Source of the DNA: Streptomyces erythrochromogenes
Lineage (GTDB): Bacteria; Actinomycetota; Actinomycetes; Streptomycetales; Streptomycetaceae
DNA length: 64,000 nt
NCBI RefSeq assembly: GCF_036170895.1
Contig: NZ_CP108036.1
Coordinates: 6,193,501 to 6,257,500 of the forward strand
Direction: 5' to 3'
The notes beneath the pieces are model-generated. The model did no database searches, was not told the origin of the DNA, and saw only the letters and a program-made list of their open reading frames with translations. Of this stretch, positions 1 through 7,996 are shown piece after piece. The translations under genes and the position numbers were made by a program. Position 1 is the first letter of the stretch, and each line of letters opens with the position of its first letter.

Positions 1-236
1 TGCCGCACCGGACGTTCCTGGTACGGCTCGCGCGACAGCACCCCGGCTTCGACGAGCAGCTTCAGCCGCTCCGCCAGCACCTTGCGGGACACGCCCAGCT
101 CGCGCTGGAGCTCGTCGAAGCGGTGCAGGCCGCGTGCCGCGTCGCGCACGATCAGCAGCGTCCACCAGTCGCCCACCACGTCGAGGGCCTGGGCGATGGC
201 GCAGTCCGCGTCGCCGAGGTGTGTGCGCTGGGCCAT
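1..236 (-). CDS. HxlR-family transcriptional regulator (3' end cut by window edge)
   Basis: A winged-helix regulator of the HxlR/MarR-like type. The first 78 residues are visible and the gene runs off the left edge. It begins MAQRTHLGDADCAIAQALDV and continues with VVGDWWTLLIVRDAARGLHRF, the conserved HxlR start with a lone Cys (C12) and the GDWWTLLI helix. A recognition helix follows (GVSRKVLAERLKLLVEAGV). The ATG at 234-236 has an AAGGAG ribosome site 6-7 bases upstream. It is divergent from the MFS transporter and shares a 76-bp control region with two palindromes, so it probably regulates that exporter. The ligand is unknown. Confidence 0.9.
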   Translation of the reverse strand, partial: MAQRTHLGDADCAIAQALDVVGDWWTLLIVRDAARGLHRFDELQRELGVSRKVLAERLKLLVEAGVLSREPYQERPVR

Positions 237-265
237 GGGAACTCCTTTGTCCGTTGACCCAAGGC

Positions 266-304
266 TGTCATGCTGACATAGTCCGTTCCCAAAAGGAACT
301 GACT
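266..304. promoter_or_regulatory. Two adjacent palindromes between hxlR-type gene and MFS gene
   Basis: TGTCA-TGC-TGACA at 266-278 is a perfect inverted repeat. It is followed directly by AGTCCGTTCC-CAAAA-GGAACTGACT at 280-304, with 9 of 10 arm positions matching. Both lie between the divergent start codons at 236 and 313. This fits an operator for the HxlR-type dimer next door; that assignment is inference. Confidence 0.55.
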
Positions 305-312
305 AGCCGGAT

Positions 313-1560
313 GTGGGGGGCACGGGTGTGCTGCAGGGGTTCAAGGACATACCGAGGGTCGTGTGGCTGCTGGCTGCGGGGGTGTTCGTCAACGCCGTCG
401 TCAGCTTCACCTTCGTCTTCGTCTTCCTCTACCTGACCGGCCCGCGCGGCCTCGGGGCCGCCCAGGCCGGCCTCGTCAGCGGCATCAGCGGCGTCGGCCT
501 GGTCGCGGGCAACTTCAGCGGCGGCTGGTACGGGGACCGCTTCGGCCACCGCCGGGTGCTCCTGGCCGCCGCCACCCTGGGCGGACTGGCCCTCGCGGCC
601 TTCCCGCTGCTGCCCACGCCGCTCCTCTTCGTGGCCATGCCGGTGGCCCAGTACGCCTCAGGCGTGATCCGGGCCGCCAACTCCGCGCTGGTCGCGGTCA
701 CCGTCCCGGAGGGGGGCCGCCGCCAGGCCTTCGCCCTCGTACGGTGCGTGTCCAACGGCGGCTTCACCCTCGGGCCGCCGTTGGGCGCCCTGGTCGCGAC
801 CGGGCTCTCGTACGACTGGCTCTTCGTCGCCGACGGCGTCGGCACCCTCTTCTTCGCCCTCTGGACCGCCCGCGTCGTCCCGGCCCGCGGCGCACCCCGC
901 AAGGCCTCCGCGGCCCCGGACGGCGGTCGGGGCCGCGGACTCGCCGCCGAACTGCGGGCTCGGCCGGCCCTGTTGGCGGTGCTCGGCGCGATCCTGGTGA
1001 CCGACGTCGTCTACCGCCAGCAGTACTCCACCTTCCCCGTCTTCCTCACCGACCACGGCATGGACCCGCGCGCCTTCGGGCTCGTCATCGCCCTCAACGG
1101 CGGGGTGATCCTGCTGCTGGAGCTGCCCGCCGCCGTGGCGCTGCGCGCGCGGCCGGCGCTGCCGGTGATCGGTACCGGGCTGGTGCTGGTCGGGGCCGGA
1201 TACGCGGCGCTGCTGCTCGGAGCGGGGATCGCGAGCGCCGTGACGATGATGGTGCTGCTGAGCCTCGGCGAGATCCTCTACAAGACCACCGCCACCGCCT
1301 ACGTCGCCGACGAGGCGCCCGAGCACGCCGTCGGGCGGTTCCAGAGCCTGTACGCGGGCATCTCGGTCAGCGGGGTCGTCATCGGCCCGCCGCTGGGCGG
1401 GGCGATGTACTCGGCCGCGCCGGGACTGCTGTGGCCGCTGTGCGCCGGGCTCGCGGCGACGGCGGGCGCGGCGGTGCTGTGGGCCTGGGCGCGGCAGCGG
1501 CGCGACGCGGTCCGACCGGCACATGAGACCGGTTCGCAACCTCAGGCCGTCGCCGGTTAG
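313..1560 (+). CDS. MFS transporter (drug-efflux type)
   Basis: An integral membrane transporter of 415 residues, the usual size for a 12-helix major facilitator. Hydrophobic segments run throughout. The loop between helices 2 and 3 carries motif A as GGWYGDRFGHRRVLL (around residues 75-89), typical of proton-driven drug exporters of the DHA1 type. I use the GTG at 313; another GTG at 328 is possible because the AAGGAA stretch at 293-298 is rather far upstream. The gene is divergent from an HxlR-type regulator and probably controlled by it. It ends only 9 bases before dapD, so some read-through into dapD is likely. The substrate cannot be told from sequence. Confidence 0.88.
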   Translation: MGGTGVLQGFKDIPRVVWLLAAGVFVNAVVSFTFVFVFLYLTGPRGLGAAQAGLVSGISGVGLVAGNFSGGWYGDRFGHRRVLLAAATLGGLALAAFPLLPTPLLFVAMPVAQYASGVIRAANSALVAVTVPEGGRRQAFALVRCVSNGGFTLGPPLGALVATGLSYDWLFVADGVGTLFFALWTARVVPARGAPRKASAAPDGGRGRGLAAELRARPALLAVLGAILVTDVVYRQQYSTFPVFLTDHGMDPRAFGLVIALNGGVILLLELPAAVALRARPALPVIGTGLVLVGAGYAALLLGAGIASAVTMMVLLSLGEILYKTTATAYVADEAPEHAVGRFQSLYAGISVSGVVIGPPLGGAMYSAAPGLLWPLCAGLAATAGAAVLWAWARQRRDAVRPAHETGSQPQAVAG

Positions 1561-1569
1561 GTTTCGGGC

Positions 1570-2550
1570 ATGACTGCTACGCGTACCACCGGCGCCGTCG
1601 CCGCCGGACTTGCCACCATCACCGCCGACGGCACCGTCCTCGACACCTGGTTCCCCGCACCCGAGCTGGTCGCCGAGCCCGGCCCGGCCGGCACCGAGCG
1701 CCTCACCGCCGAGCAGGCCGTGGAGCTTCTCGGCGCCGCCGCGGCCAAGGCGATCCGCACGGACGCGGTCCGCGGCGTCGAGGTCGTAGCCGTCCGTACG
1801 GCCATCGCCTCCCTGGAGGACAAGCCGCTGGACGCGCACGACGCGTACCTGCGCCTGCACCTGCTCAGCCACCGCCTGGTCAAGCCGCACGGCCAGAACC
1901 TCGACGGCGTCTTCGGCCTGCTGACCAACGTCGCCTGGACCTCGCTGGGCCCGGTCGCCGTCGACCAGGTCGAGACCGTCCGCCTCAACGCCCGCGCCGA
2001 GGGCCTGCACCTGCAGGTCACCTCGATCGACAAGTTCCCGCGGATGACGGACTACGTCGCCCCCAAGGGCGTGCGCATCGCCGACGCGGACCGCGTCCGC
2101 CTCGGCGCGCACCTCGCCGAGGGCACCACCGTCATGCACGAGGGCTTCGTCAACTTCAACGCCGGCACCCTCGGCACCTCCATGGTCGAGGGCCGCATCT
2201 CCGCGGGCGTCGTCGTCGGCGACGGCTCCGACATCGGCGGCGGCGCCTCCACCATGGGCACCCTCTCGGGCGGCGGCAAGCAGATCATCTCGATCGGCGA
2301 GCGCACGCTGATCGGCGCCGAGGCGGGCATCGGCATCGCCCTCGGCAACGAGTGCGTCGTCGAGGCCGGCCTCTACGTCACCGCCGGCACCCGCGTCACC
2401 CTGCCGGACGGCCAGGTCGTCAAGGCCCTGGAGCTCTCCGGCGCCGACAACATCCTCTTCCGCCGCAACTCGGTGACCGGCGCCGTCGAGGCCCGCCCGT
2501 ACAAGGCGAACTGGGGCGGCCTGAACGAGGTCCTGCACAGCCACAACTGA
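1570..2550 (+). CDS. dapD: 2,3,4,5-tetrahydropyridine-2,6-dicarboxylate N-succinyltransferase (DapD)
   Basis: A cytosolic enzyme of the succinylase branch of diaminopimelate and lysine synthesis. It transfers succinyl from succinyl-CoA to tetrahydrodipicolinate, supplying meso-DAP for the cell wall. The 326-residue length fits the actinobacterial DapD type. The N-terminal alpha/beta part is followed by a left-handed beta-helix of hexapeptide repeats (about residues 175-290, e.g. [20 protein letters not shown] and [20 protein letters not shown]) and a C-terminal cap ending NEVLHSHN. The Gly-rich [15 protein letters not shown] stretch is characteristic of DapD. The ATG at 1570 has no strong ribosome site and follows the MFS stop by 9 bases, so coupling is possible. 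A hairpin terminator follows. Confidence 0.93.
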   Translation: MTATRTTGAVAAGLATITADGTVLDTWFPAPELVAEPGPAGTERLTAEQAVELLGAAAAKAIRTDAVRGVEVVAVRTAIASLEDKPLDAHDAYLRLHLLSHRLVKPHGQNLDGVFGLLTNVAWTSLGPVAVDQVETVRLNARAEGLHLQVTSIDKFPRMTDYVAPKGVRIADADRVRLGAHLAEGTTVMHEGFVNFNAGTLGTSMVEGRISAGVVVGDGSDIGGGASTMGTLSGGGKQIISIGERTLIGAEAGIGIALGNECVVEAGLYVTAGTRVTLPDGQVVKALELSGADNILFRRNSVTGAVEARPYKANWGGLNEVLHSHN

Positions 2551-2570
2551 CGGTCGGATCCGTCTCCGAG

Positions 2571-2604
2571 CGCCCTCCCGGACCTGCTGCGGTCAGGGAG
2601 GGCG
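2571..2604 (+). terminator. Hairpin terminator after dapD
   Basis: CGCCCTCCC at 2571-2579 pairs with GGGAGGGCG at 2596-2604. An inner GACC/GGTC pair extends the stem. It sits 21 bases past the dapD stop, before the convergent gene ending at 2646. There is no T-run, as is usual in Streptomyces. Confidence 0.65.
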
Positions 2605-2645
2605 TTCGGCCGTGGTCAGGGCGGCACCGCGGTGCACGCGGGCGG

Positions 2646-3104
2646 TCAGTCGCAGCGCTCGACGGCGTCGGGCTGCAGCCTCAGCTCCTGGACCTGGTAG
2701 CAGTCCGAGTAGACGGTGGCCATGACCGCGCCGCACGTGCACACCAGGTTGGGGCCCCATTCGCCGTCCATACCGCAGCAGTGGCCGCGGCGCATCGCGA
2801 CGTCCGGGTGGGCCTCCAGGCCGATGCCGTCACCGGGGTTGAGCACGACGGTGCCGCTCGGGCCGGACTCGATCAGCACTCCGGACGAACCGTCCAGGAC
2901 GTACGGGGGGCCGGACGGTTCGGGGTCGACCGCGAAGGTCCCGGGAGCCATCCGCACGATCGGTTGGTCGGTGTGGCCGTCCGCGTCCGTCTCGGGCGCC
3001 TTCGGCCGGTACCACTCTTCGTCCCTGTCCGGGTCCGGCAGGACACGCTCGGTGACGGAGGGAGTCACCGCGCGGTGGCAGGCGCGGCACCGGAAGACGG
3101 TCAT
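2646..3104 (-). CDS. Conserved hypothetical protein, Cys-rich
   Basis: A 152-residue protein of unknown function. It opens MTVFRCRACHRAV with a CxxC pair (C6, C9). Near the C-terminus come a CC pair (GHCCGMDGEWGPN) and a CTCG motif, so a structural zinc site made from both ends is plausible. The middle has a WYRPKAPETDADG segment and a PGDGIGLEAHPDVAMRRGH segment. No catalytic family is recognised. The ATG at 3104 starts just before the CxxC motif. It lies 26 bases downstream of the small membrane-protein gene on the same strand, so the two probably form an operon. Confidence 0.75.
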   Translation of the reverse strand: MTVFRCRACHRAVTPSVTERVLPDPDRDEEWYRPKAPETDADGHTDQPIVRMAPGTFAVDPEPSGPPYVLDGSSGVLIESGPSGTVVLNPGDGIGLEAHPDVAMRRGHCCGMDGEWGPNLVCTCGAVMATVYSDCYQVQELRLQPDAVERCD

Positions 3105-3130
3105 CGGGGACTCGTACGTCGGGCAGACGC

Positions 3131-3385
3131 TCAGTGGAGGGGGATCGTGCGGATCAGGCCCGCGAAGGCCTGTTCCTCCGCCTCGGTCAGCTGTACCGAC
3201 TCCATCGGGTGCGTGGCGGAGGTGCGCTGGGCCGGGATCAGCGGCAGGGCCTCGCCCGCGCCGGTCTCCGGCTGGTGGAAGCGGCTGTCCCACAGCATGT
3301 GGCCCAGGCCGGCCACCCAGACGAGCGCTGCCACGAACAGGACGGCGAGGCCGATTTCCTGGGCGAGGGAGATCGAGGGGAACAC
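3131..3385 (-). CDS. Small single-pass membrane protein
   Basis: 84 residues. Residues about 10-32 (IGLAVLFVAALVWVAGLGHML) form one clear transmembrane helix. A short soluble tail follows, with an acidic LTEAEEQAFAGL helix. The codon bias and tight spacing to the next minus-strand gene support a real gene. Function is unknown. The roughly 140 bases upstream (3386-3529) hold no further gene and probably contain its promoter. Confidence 0.65.
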   Translation of the reverse strand: MFPSISLAQEIGLAVLFVAALVWVAGLGHMLWDSRFHQPETGAGEALPLIPAQRTSATHPMESVQLTEAEEQAFAGLIRTIPLH

Positions 3386-3529
3386 CAGGATCCTCCAGGG
3401 ATGCGGGCGGTGCGAGCCGGGACAAGATCGGGCGTGCAGACACTCAACACCACAACCGGTCGATTCGGTGGAGATGTGGCGAGCGTCACGCCAGGGGCGA
3501 AAGTCCCTATCTTGCCCGCGATCGGCCCG

Positions 3530-4039
3530 TCACGGCCGCTGCAGCGGCAGCTTGAAGCCCTCGTGGCTGCGCGCGAAGCCCAGCCGCTCGTAGAAGCGGT
3601 GGGCCGCCGTGCGCCGCTTGTTGCTGGTGAGCTGGACCAGGCCGCAGCCGCGCCCTCGGGCCCGCTCGGCGGCCAGCCGCATCAGCTCCGCGCCGAGTCC
3701 CTCGCCCCGCCGGTCCGCGCGGACCCGTACGGCCTCCACCAGGGCCCGCTCCTGCCCGCCCTGGCCCAGGCCCGGTACGTACGTCAGCTGGAGGCAGCCG
3801 AGGACGGTCTCGCCCCCACCGGCGCCCCCACCGGCGTTCCCGCCGGCATCCCCACGCGCGCCCCCGCCCGCGTCCGTGAGGACCAGCATCTCGTTGCGGG
3901 CGTCCGACTCGATCGCCCCGAAGGCCCGCTCGTGCTCCTCGCCGACCCGCATCGAGGCCGGGTCGAGGACCTGGTCCTCGTCGGCGAGCAGGGCGAGTAC
4001 GGCCGGCAGGTCCCGGCGTGTGGCGACGCGGAAGATCAT
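3530..4039 (-). CDS. GNAT-family N-acetyltransferase
   Basis: A 169-residue acetyl-CoA-dependent acyltransferase. It starts MIFRVATRRDLPAVLALLAD, the usual GNAT alpha1 opening. The acetyl-CoA site reads VEAVRVRADRRGEGLGAELM (R/Q-x-x-G-x-G/A type), and the protein ends with the AAHRFYERLGFARSHEGF motif that closes the fold. Residues about 57-77 are an unusual low-complexity Gly/Ala/Asp insert between beta strands 2 and 3, encoded by a GC-rich repeat; this probably forms a disordered loop. It stands alone. The substrate is unknown. Confidence 0.85.
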   Translation of the reverse strand: MIFRVATRRDLPAVLALLADEDQVLDPASMRVGEEHERAFGAIESDARNEMLVLTDAGGGARGDAGGNAGGGAGGGETVLGCLQLTYVPGLGQGGQERALVEAVRVRADRRGEGLGAELMRLAAERARGRGCGLVQLTSNKRRTAAHRFYERLGFARSHEGFKLPLQRP

Positions 4040-4106
4040 GGCGAGATTGTGGCAGGGGGCCCGCCCGGGGCGGCGGCCGGACCCCCTGCTGCACCTGCTC
4101 CGGGGG

Positions 4107-5948
4107 TTACGGGCGGAAGCGCAGCACCTGCGGGTCGTGGTCGCTGTTCTGGGCGGCGAACTCCGCGTTGATGTGCACGCTGTCGTACGTGAACTTCTTG
4201 ATCGCCGGGCTCGTCAGGATCTGGTCCAGCACCTGGGAGTTGCCCTGGTAGACGTACGAGTAGCGCTCGGCCTTCGGCAGCGACTTGATCGCCGGGTACA
4301 GCGCCCCGCCGTCCGCCAGCGCGTCCGTGGTCGCGGAGAACTCGAAGTCGTTGATGTCGCCGAGGACGAGGACGTTCGCGTTCTTGTCCTCCGCCAGGAT
4401 CTGCTTCACGAAGCCGTTCACGGCCTGCGCCTGGAGCAGCCGCTTGGCCTCCGAGGAACGCAGCGGCGGCTGGTGGTGCGAGGTCAGGCCCTCGTCGCCG
4501 CCCTTCGAGCCGAAGTGGTTGGCGATCACGAAGACCGTCTTGCCGCGGAAGACGAACTCGCCGGCGAGCGGCTTGCGGCTGTCGGCCCACGCCGGGTTGG
4601 CGGGGTCCACGCGGCCGGGGGAGTGGGTCAGGTGGGTCTTGCCGTTCTCCTTGACGACGCCCGTCGCCGTCACCGCGTCACCCGGGGCGCGCTCGGTGAA
4701 GGAGACCCGCGCCGGGTTGAAGAGGAACACCTGGCGGATGTTGCCGCCGGGCTCGCCGCCGTCCTTCTTGTCCTCGGGGTTGACGGTCCGCCACTGGTAG
4801 GCCGGGCCGCCCGCCGCCGTGATGGCCGTGATGAACTTCGTGAGCGTCTGCTCCGCCGAGACGGTGCCGTCGTTCTTGGCGCCGTTGTCGTCCTGGATCT
4901 CCTCCAGCGCGAGGATGTCGGGGGAGGCCAGGTTCTCGACGACGGCCTTCGCCAGCGCGTCGAACTTCTCCTGCGGGTCCGTCGGGTCGAGGTTCTCGAC
5001 GTTGTACGTGGCCACCGCGAGCTCCTGCTCGGCCTGCGGCTTGGTCTTCTCGGGGGCGAGGGTGCCCGCCTCGACGGTGCCGAGGGTGCGGGCCACCAGC
5101 GTGTAGCCGCCGAACTGGTTGAAGTCCAGCGGGCCTTCCGTGGTGCCGGTCAGCTTGTCGCCGACGTTGGCCACGGGGAAGGGCTGCTGCGCGATCGGCG
5201 CGAGCTGCTGGATCTGCAGGCGTCCGGTGTTCTGGGACTCGTAGGAGCCGTAGACGGTGCCGCCGCGCTTGGCGGTGTTCTCCCAGCCCTTCACCGTGAC
5301 CCACAGCTCGGAGTACGGGTCGGTGGCGCCGACGACGCGCGAGGTGCCGATCTTGACGTTCATGCCCTCGAGGGACTCGTAGTAGTCCAGGGCGTAGCGC
5401 GAGGGCTCCAGCGCCAGGCCGTTGATGCTGCCGCCGGCGGCGGCGTCCCCGACCGGGGCGTACTCGGCGGGGACCGTGTACTCGTTGATCGCGGTGGCCT
5501 CGGGCAGCGCGTTGCCGGAGGAGACCACGGTGACGGCCGGCTTGGAGATCTGGGTCACCGACTGGTTGCCGGAGTTCACGCCACCGGGGATGTACTCGCC
5601 GACGGTGCCGGAGACCTTGACCGCGTCGCCCACGGCGACGGTCGGGACCGAGTTGGTGAAGACGAAGACGCCCTCACTCGTCGCGTCGTTGTCGTCGGCG
5701 TCGGGGTCCTGGATCCAGAAACCGCGCGAGCCGTAGGTCCGCACGCCCGTCACGATGCCCTCGACGTCGGCGACCTGCTTGCCGTTGAGCGGGGATATCC
5801 GGGTGGTGCCCTGGATGTCGTGGATGCGTACCGGGTCGGCGGACGCCGCGCCCTCGGCCGCGTCGGCGGAGCCCGCGAGCAGGCCGGTGGCCAGCGCGGA
5901 GGCGACGAGGGCCGCGACGGCGGCGGAGCGGGGATGCGAGGAGCGCAT
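4107..5948 (-). CDS. Secreted ExeM/NucH-type extracellular endonuclease
   Basis: A 613-residue secreted nuclease or phosphodiesterase. A Sec signal peptide spans about residues 1-30 (basic start, hydrophobic core, GSADA cleavage region). Residues about 35-290 form the OB-fold-like nuclease-associated domain (VADVEGIVTGVRTYGSRGFW). From about residue 310 comes an endonuclease/exonuclease/phosphatase domain: ATYNVENLD, DILALEEIQDDNGA with the metal-binding Glu, VIANHFGSKGG, VLGDINDF and the terminal NSDHDP catalytic His. The architecture matches ExeM/NucH enzymes that digest extracellular DNA, in Streptomyces probably for nutrient (including phosphate) scavenging. It is monocistronic. Confidence 0.9.
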   Translation of the reverse strand: MRSSHPRSAAVAALVASALATGLLAGSADAAEGAASADPVRIHDIQGTTRISPLNGKQVADVEGIVTGVRTYGSRGFWIQDPDADDNDATSEGVFVFTNSVPTVAVGDAVKVSGTVGEYIPGGVNSGNQSVTQISKPAVTVVSSGNALPEATAINEYTVPAEYAPVGDAAAGGSINGLALEPSRYALDYYESLEGMNVKIGTSRVVGATDPYSELWVTVKGWENTAKRGGTVYGSYESQNTGRLQIQQLAPIAQQPFPVANVGDKLTGTTEGPLDFNQFGGYTLVARTLGTVEAGTLAPEKTKPQAEQELAVATYNVENLDPTDPQEKFDALAKAVVENLASPDILALEEIQDDNGAKNDGTVSAEQTLTKFITAITAAGGPAYQWRTVNPEDKKDGGEPGGNIRQVFLFNPARVSFTERAPGDAVTATGVVKENGKTHLTHSPGRVDPANPAWADSRKPLAGEFVFRGKTVFVIANHFGSKGGDEGLTSHHQPPLRSSEAKRLLQAQAVNGFVKQILAEDKNANVLVLGDINDFEFSATTDALADGGALYPAIKSLPKAERYSYVYQGNSQVLDQILTSPAIKKFTYDSVHINAEFAAQNSDHDPQVLRFRP

Positions 5949-6253
5949 GGTCAGGAAACTCCGGTGTGGGAGAGGGGTAGGGAGAGGCTGCGAACAGCGA
6001 GATCTGTGGGGGGTTGGTCAGCCCCCAAACGTCTACGCGCGTCAATTTCCTGTGTTGCCAGCAAAGTTGTCAAGCCCTCCAGGGGAGACGGCGGCTGACT
6101 GTGGGATGAACCAAAGGCGATGGCCCGTCGGCTGCGCCCGATATGCGTCTACGCTGGGTCGCCGTACGACGGCCACGGCTGTCATCTGCGCCACATCGGC
6201 CATGCCCGCACTGCCCCGTCATGTCGGCCATGTCGCCGGTTTTCGGGCGCGTA

Positions 6254-6283
6254 TGACGGTCCGGCCGCCCGGCCGGACCGTCA
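6254..6283. repeat. Perfect 13-bp inverted repeat in the 5949-6325 gap
   Basis: TGACGGTCCGGCC at 6254-6266 and its exact complement at 6271-6283 are separated by GCCC. The hairpin stands 43 bases before the start codon at 6326 and inside a 377-bp divergent intergenic region. It could be a 5'-UTR hairpin, an attenuator or an operator. The rest of the gap must contain the promoters of the nuclease gene and of the gene at 6326. I see no other gene in it. Confidence 0.5.
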
Positions 6284-6325
6284 CGGCCCGCCCGTCACCA
6301 CCGCGTCCGCGAGGAGAGCCTCCCC

Positions 6326-7816
6326 ATGTCCGCTGAGTCGCACCCCACACTGCCGCCGGTACGGCTGCACTCCGATGCGGAGCTGGCACGCGACGCCCTC
6401 GGCGCCCCGCTGTTCGCGCGCGCCGTACGGCTGGCCCGCTGGGCCGGGCCCGCAACCCGCGTCGGAGTCGGCGGCGAACTGGCGGCCGAGCAGCTGCCCG
6501 CGGCAGCCGCCCACCTCGGCCTCGACGCGGGGGACGAGGACGCCGCCGGGTACGCGAGCCAGGCCTGGCGGGTGGCCGTGGACACCGGCCTGGTGGACGT
6601 GACCGAGCCGGAGGAGGACACGGACGCCGAGGGCGCCGGGGAGGCGGGCGGGGAGCCGCACGGCACGGCCGCGCCCGGCGAGGACCTGGCGCTGGTGACG
6701 GGCGGTGCCCCCGGCGACGTACTCGGCCTGTGGCGGGCGGCCCTGGAGACGGTGCTCGCCGACACGGCCGTGCCCGACCTGGAGGACCTGGTCGACGCGC
6801 TGGACGCGGGCGGGGAGATCGCCTTCGACCGGCTGGACTGGAACCCGGGCCGCGAGGCGGACTTCCTCGACGAGGTCCTCGCCAACCTCTACCTGCTCAC
6901 CGTCGCCGAGGGCGGGGCTTCGGAGCGGCCGATTCCGCTTCCGGTGCTGGCCGCGTCGATGGTCGTGCCCGACGGAATGGGCGAGCCGACCGACGCCGTC
7001 CTGGAGCAGGTCTCGGATGCGATGATGCGCCTCGACGACCAGTTCCGGCAGCTGGAGCCGATCGGACTGGTGGAGTTCCGGCCCGTCGACGAGGAGCTGA
7101 TGGCGCAGGCCGACGAGGACGTCCCGCGCGGTGAGCGCGAGGTCGACGACGAGGACGTCTCCCGCTACGGCATGGTCCGCCTCACCCCGCTCGGCCTCTA
7201 CGGGATCCGCGCCCGGATGCTGGAGGCCGGAGTGGCGGCCCCCGCGGTCGGCGAGCTGGCCGGCAAGGGCGCCGACGCACTCCTCGACGCCGTCTCCTCC
7301 TACCCCGAGCACGCGGCGCAGGCCGAGATCGAGCAGTGGATGGCGGGCCGCGAACCGGCCGACGCGGTCGCCGAACTGCTGGCCGCCGCCCGCGGGGACG
7401 ACGAGGGCGGCCCGCTGCGCCGACTGCGCTGCCAGCAGGCCCTCGCGCTGGCCGGCCCGGATGCCGAGCCGGCGGTCCGCTCGGTCCTGGACGAGGCGGA
7501 GCTCGGCGGGCTCGCCCGGGTCTGGCTGGCGGAGCACGGAGCGGCGGACGTACCGGCGCCCGCCCCCGAGATGGTGTTCTGGCTGACGGTCGACACGATC
7601 GCGGCGCAGCTCGCCGCTGACGGCGAGACCGAGGAGCTGCCCCTGCTGATGGAGACCCTGACCGCTCATCACACGGGCTTCTTCGACCAGGTGTGGCGGG
7701 TCGAGCACCCGTCGACGGTGCAGGTCCTGGAGGCGATGGGCCGGCTGCACCCGGACCGGAAGACGGCGAAGGAGGCCCGCAAGGCCGCCTTCAAGGCGCG
7801 CTCCCGCAGGCCCTGA
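6326..7816 (+). CDS. Conserved hypothetical protein (paralogue of the gene at 37251)
   Basis: A 496-residue soluble, mostly helical, acidic protein of unknown function. The ATG has a GAGGAGAG ribosome site. The N-terminus (AVRLARWAGPATRVGVGGEL) and the C-terminal third match the protein encoded at 37251-38711: QWMAGREPADAVAELLAAARGD against AWLAARPVGHAVAELLQAARGE, and VEHPSTVQVLEAMGRLHPD against VGHPRTVQVLVALAAAHPD. Residues about 95-115 form a very acidic linker. The repeated helical pairs at the C-terminus look HEAT/ARM-like. No catalytic motif is visible. Monocistronic. Confidence 0.78.
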   Translation: MSAESHPTLPPVRLHSDAELARDALGAPLFARAVRLARWAGPATRVGVGGELAAEQLPAAAAHLGLDAGDEDAAGYASQAWRVAVDTGLVDVTEPEEDTDAEGAGEAGGEPHGTAAPGEDLALVTGGAPGDVLGLWRAALETVLADTAVPDLEDLVDALDAGGEIAFDRLDWNPGREADFLDEVLANLYLLTVAEGGASERPIPLPVLAASMVVPDGMGEPTDAVLEQVSDAMMRLDDQFRQLEPIGLVEFRPVDEELMAQADEDVPRGEREVDDEDVSRYGMVRLTPLGLYGIRARMLEAGVAAPAVGELAGKGADALLDAVSSYPEHAAQAEIEQWMAGREPADAVAELLAAARGDDEGGPLRRLRCQQALALAGPDAEPAVRSVLDEAELGGLARVWLAEHGAADVPAPAPEMVFWLTVDTIAAQLAADGETEELPLLMETLTAHHTGFFDQVWRVEHPSTVQVLEAMGRLHPDRKTAKEARKAAFKARSRRP

Positions 7817-7911
7817 GGGTCCGGCCCGGGAAGCCGGCGACAATGCGCCGTTCCTGGGCCGGAGTTGGCCAATACGCCGACCGGCAAGGGGTCGGTTCCT
7901 CTTCGTGGGTA

Positions 7912-7933
7912 ATTCAGCCGCCGTTCACGTGCG
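7912..7933 (+). promoter_or_regulatory. Candidate PHO box (PhoP site) upstream of phoX-type gene
   Basis: Two 11-nt direct-repeat units: ATTCAGCCGCC at 7912-7922 and GTTCACGTGCG at 7923-7933. The Streptomyces PhoP site is built from 11-nt direct repeats beginning GTTCACC; the second unit matches 6 of 7 core positions and the first 5 of 7. It lies about 64 bases upstream of a PhoX phosphatase gene, where phosphate control would be expected. Confidence 0.5.
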
Positions 7934-7996
7934 GGCGGGAGCGTGTGCGCCGACGACCGCACGACAGGCGCACCACTCCCCACCCCTGGAGACCCG

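Noticed and set aside
658..2544. 628-codon open frame on the minus strand opposite the MFS and dapD genes
   Set aside because: It is the antisense shadow of two genes with clear protein families. Its translation is low-complexity and has no domain; high GC content leaves such frames open.
3609..6098. 829-codon plus-strand frame over the nuclease gene
   Set aside because: It is antisense to a secreted nuclease with a signal peptide and intact catalytic motifs. The translation is Arg/Val/Gly-rich without recognisable features.
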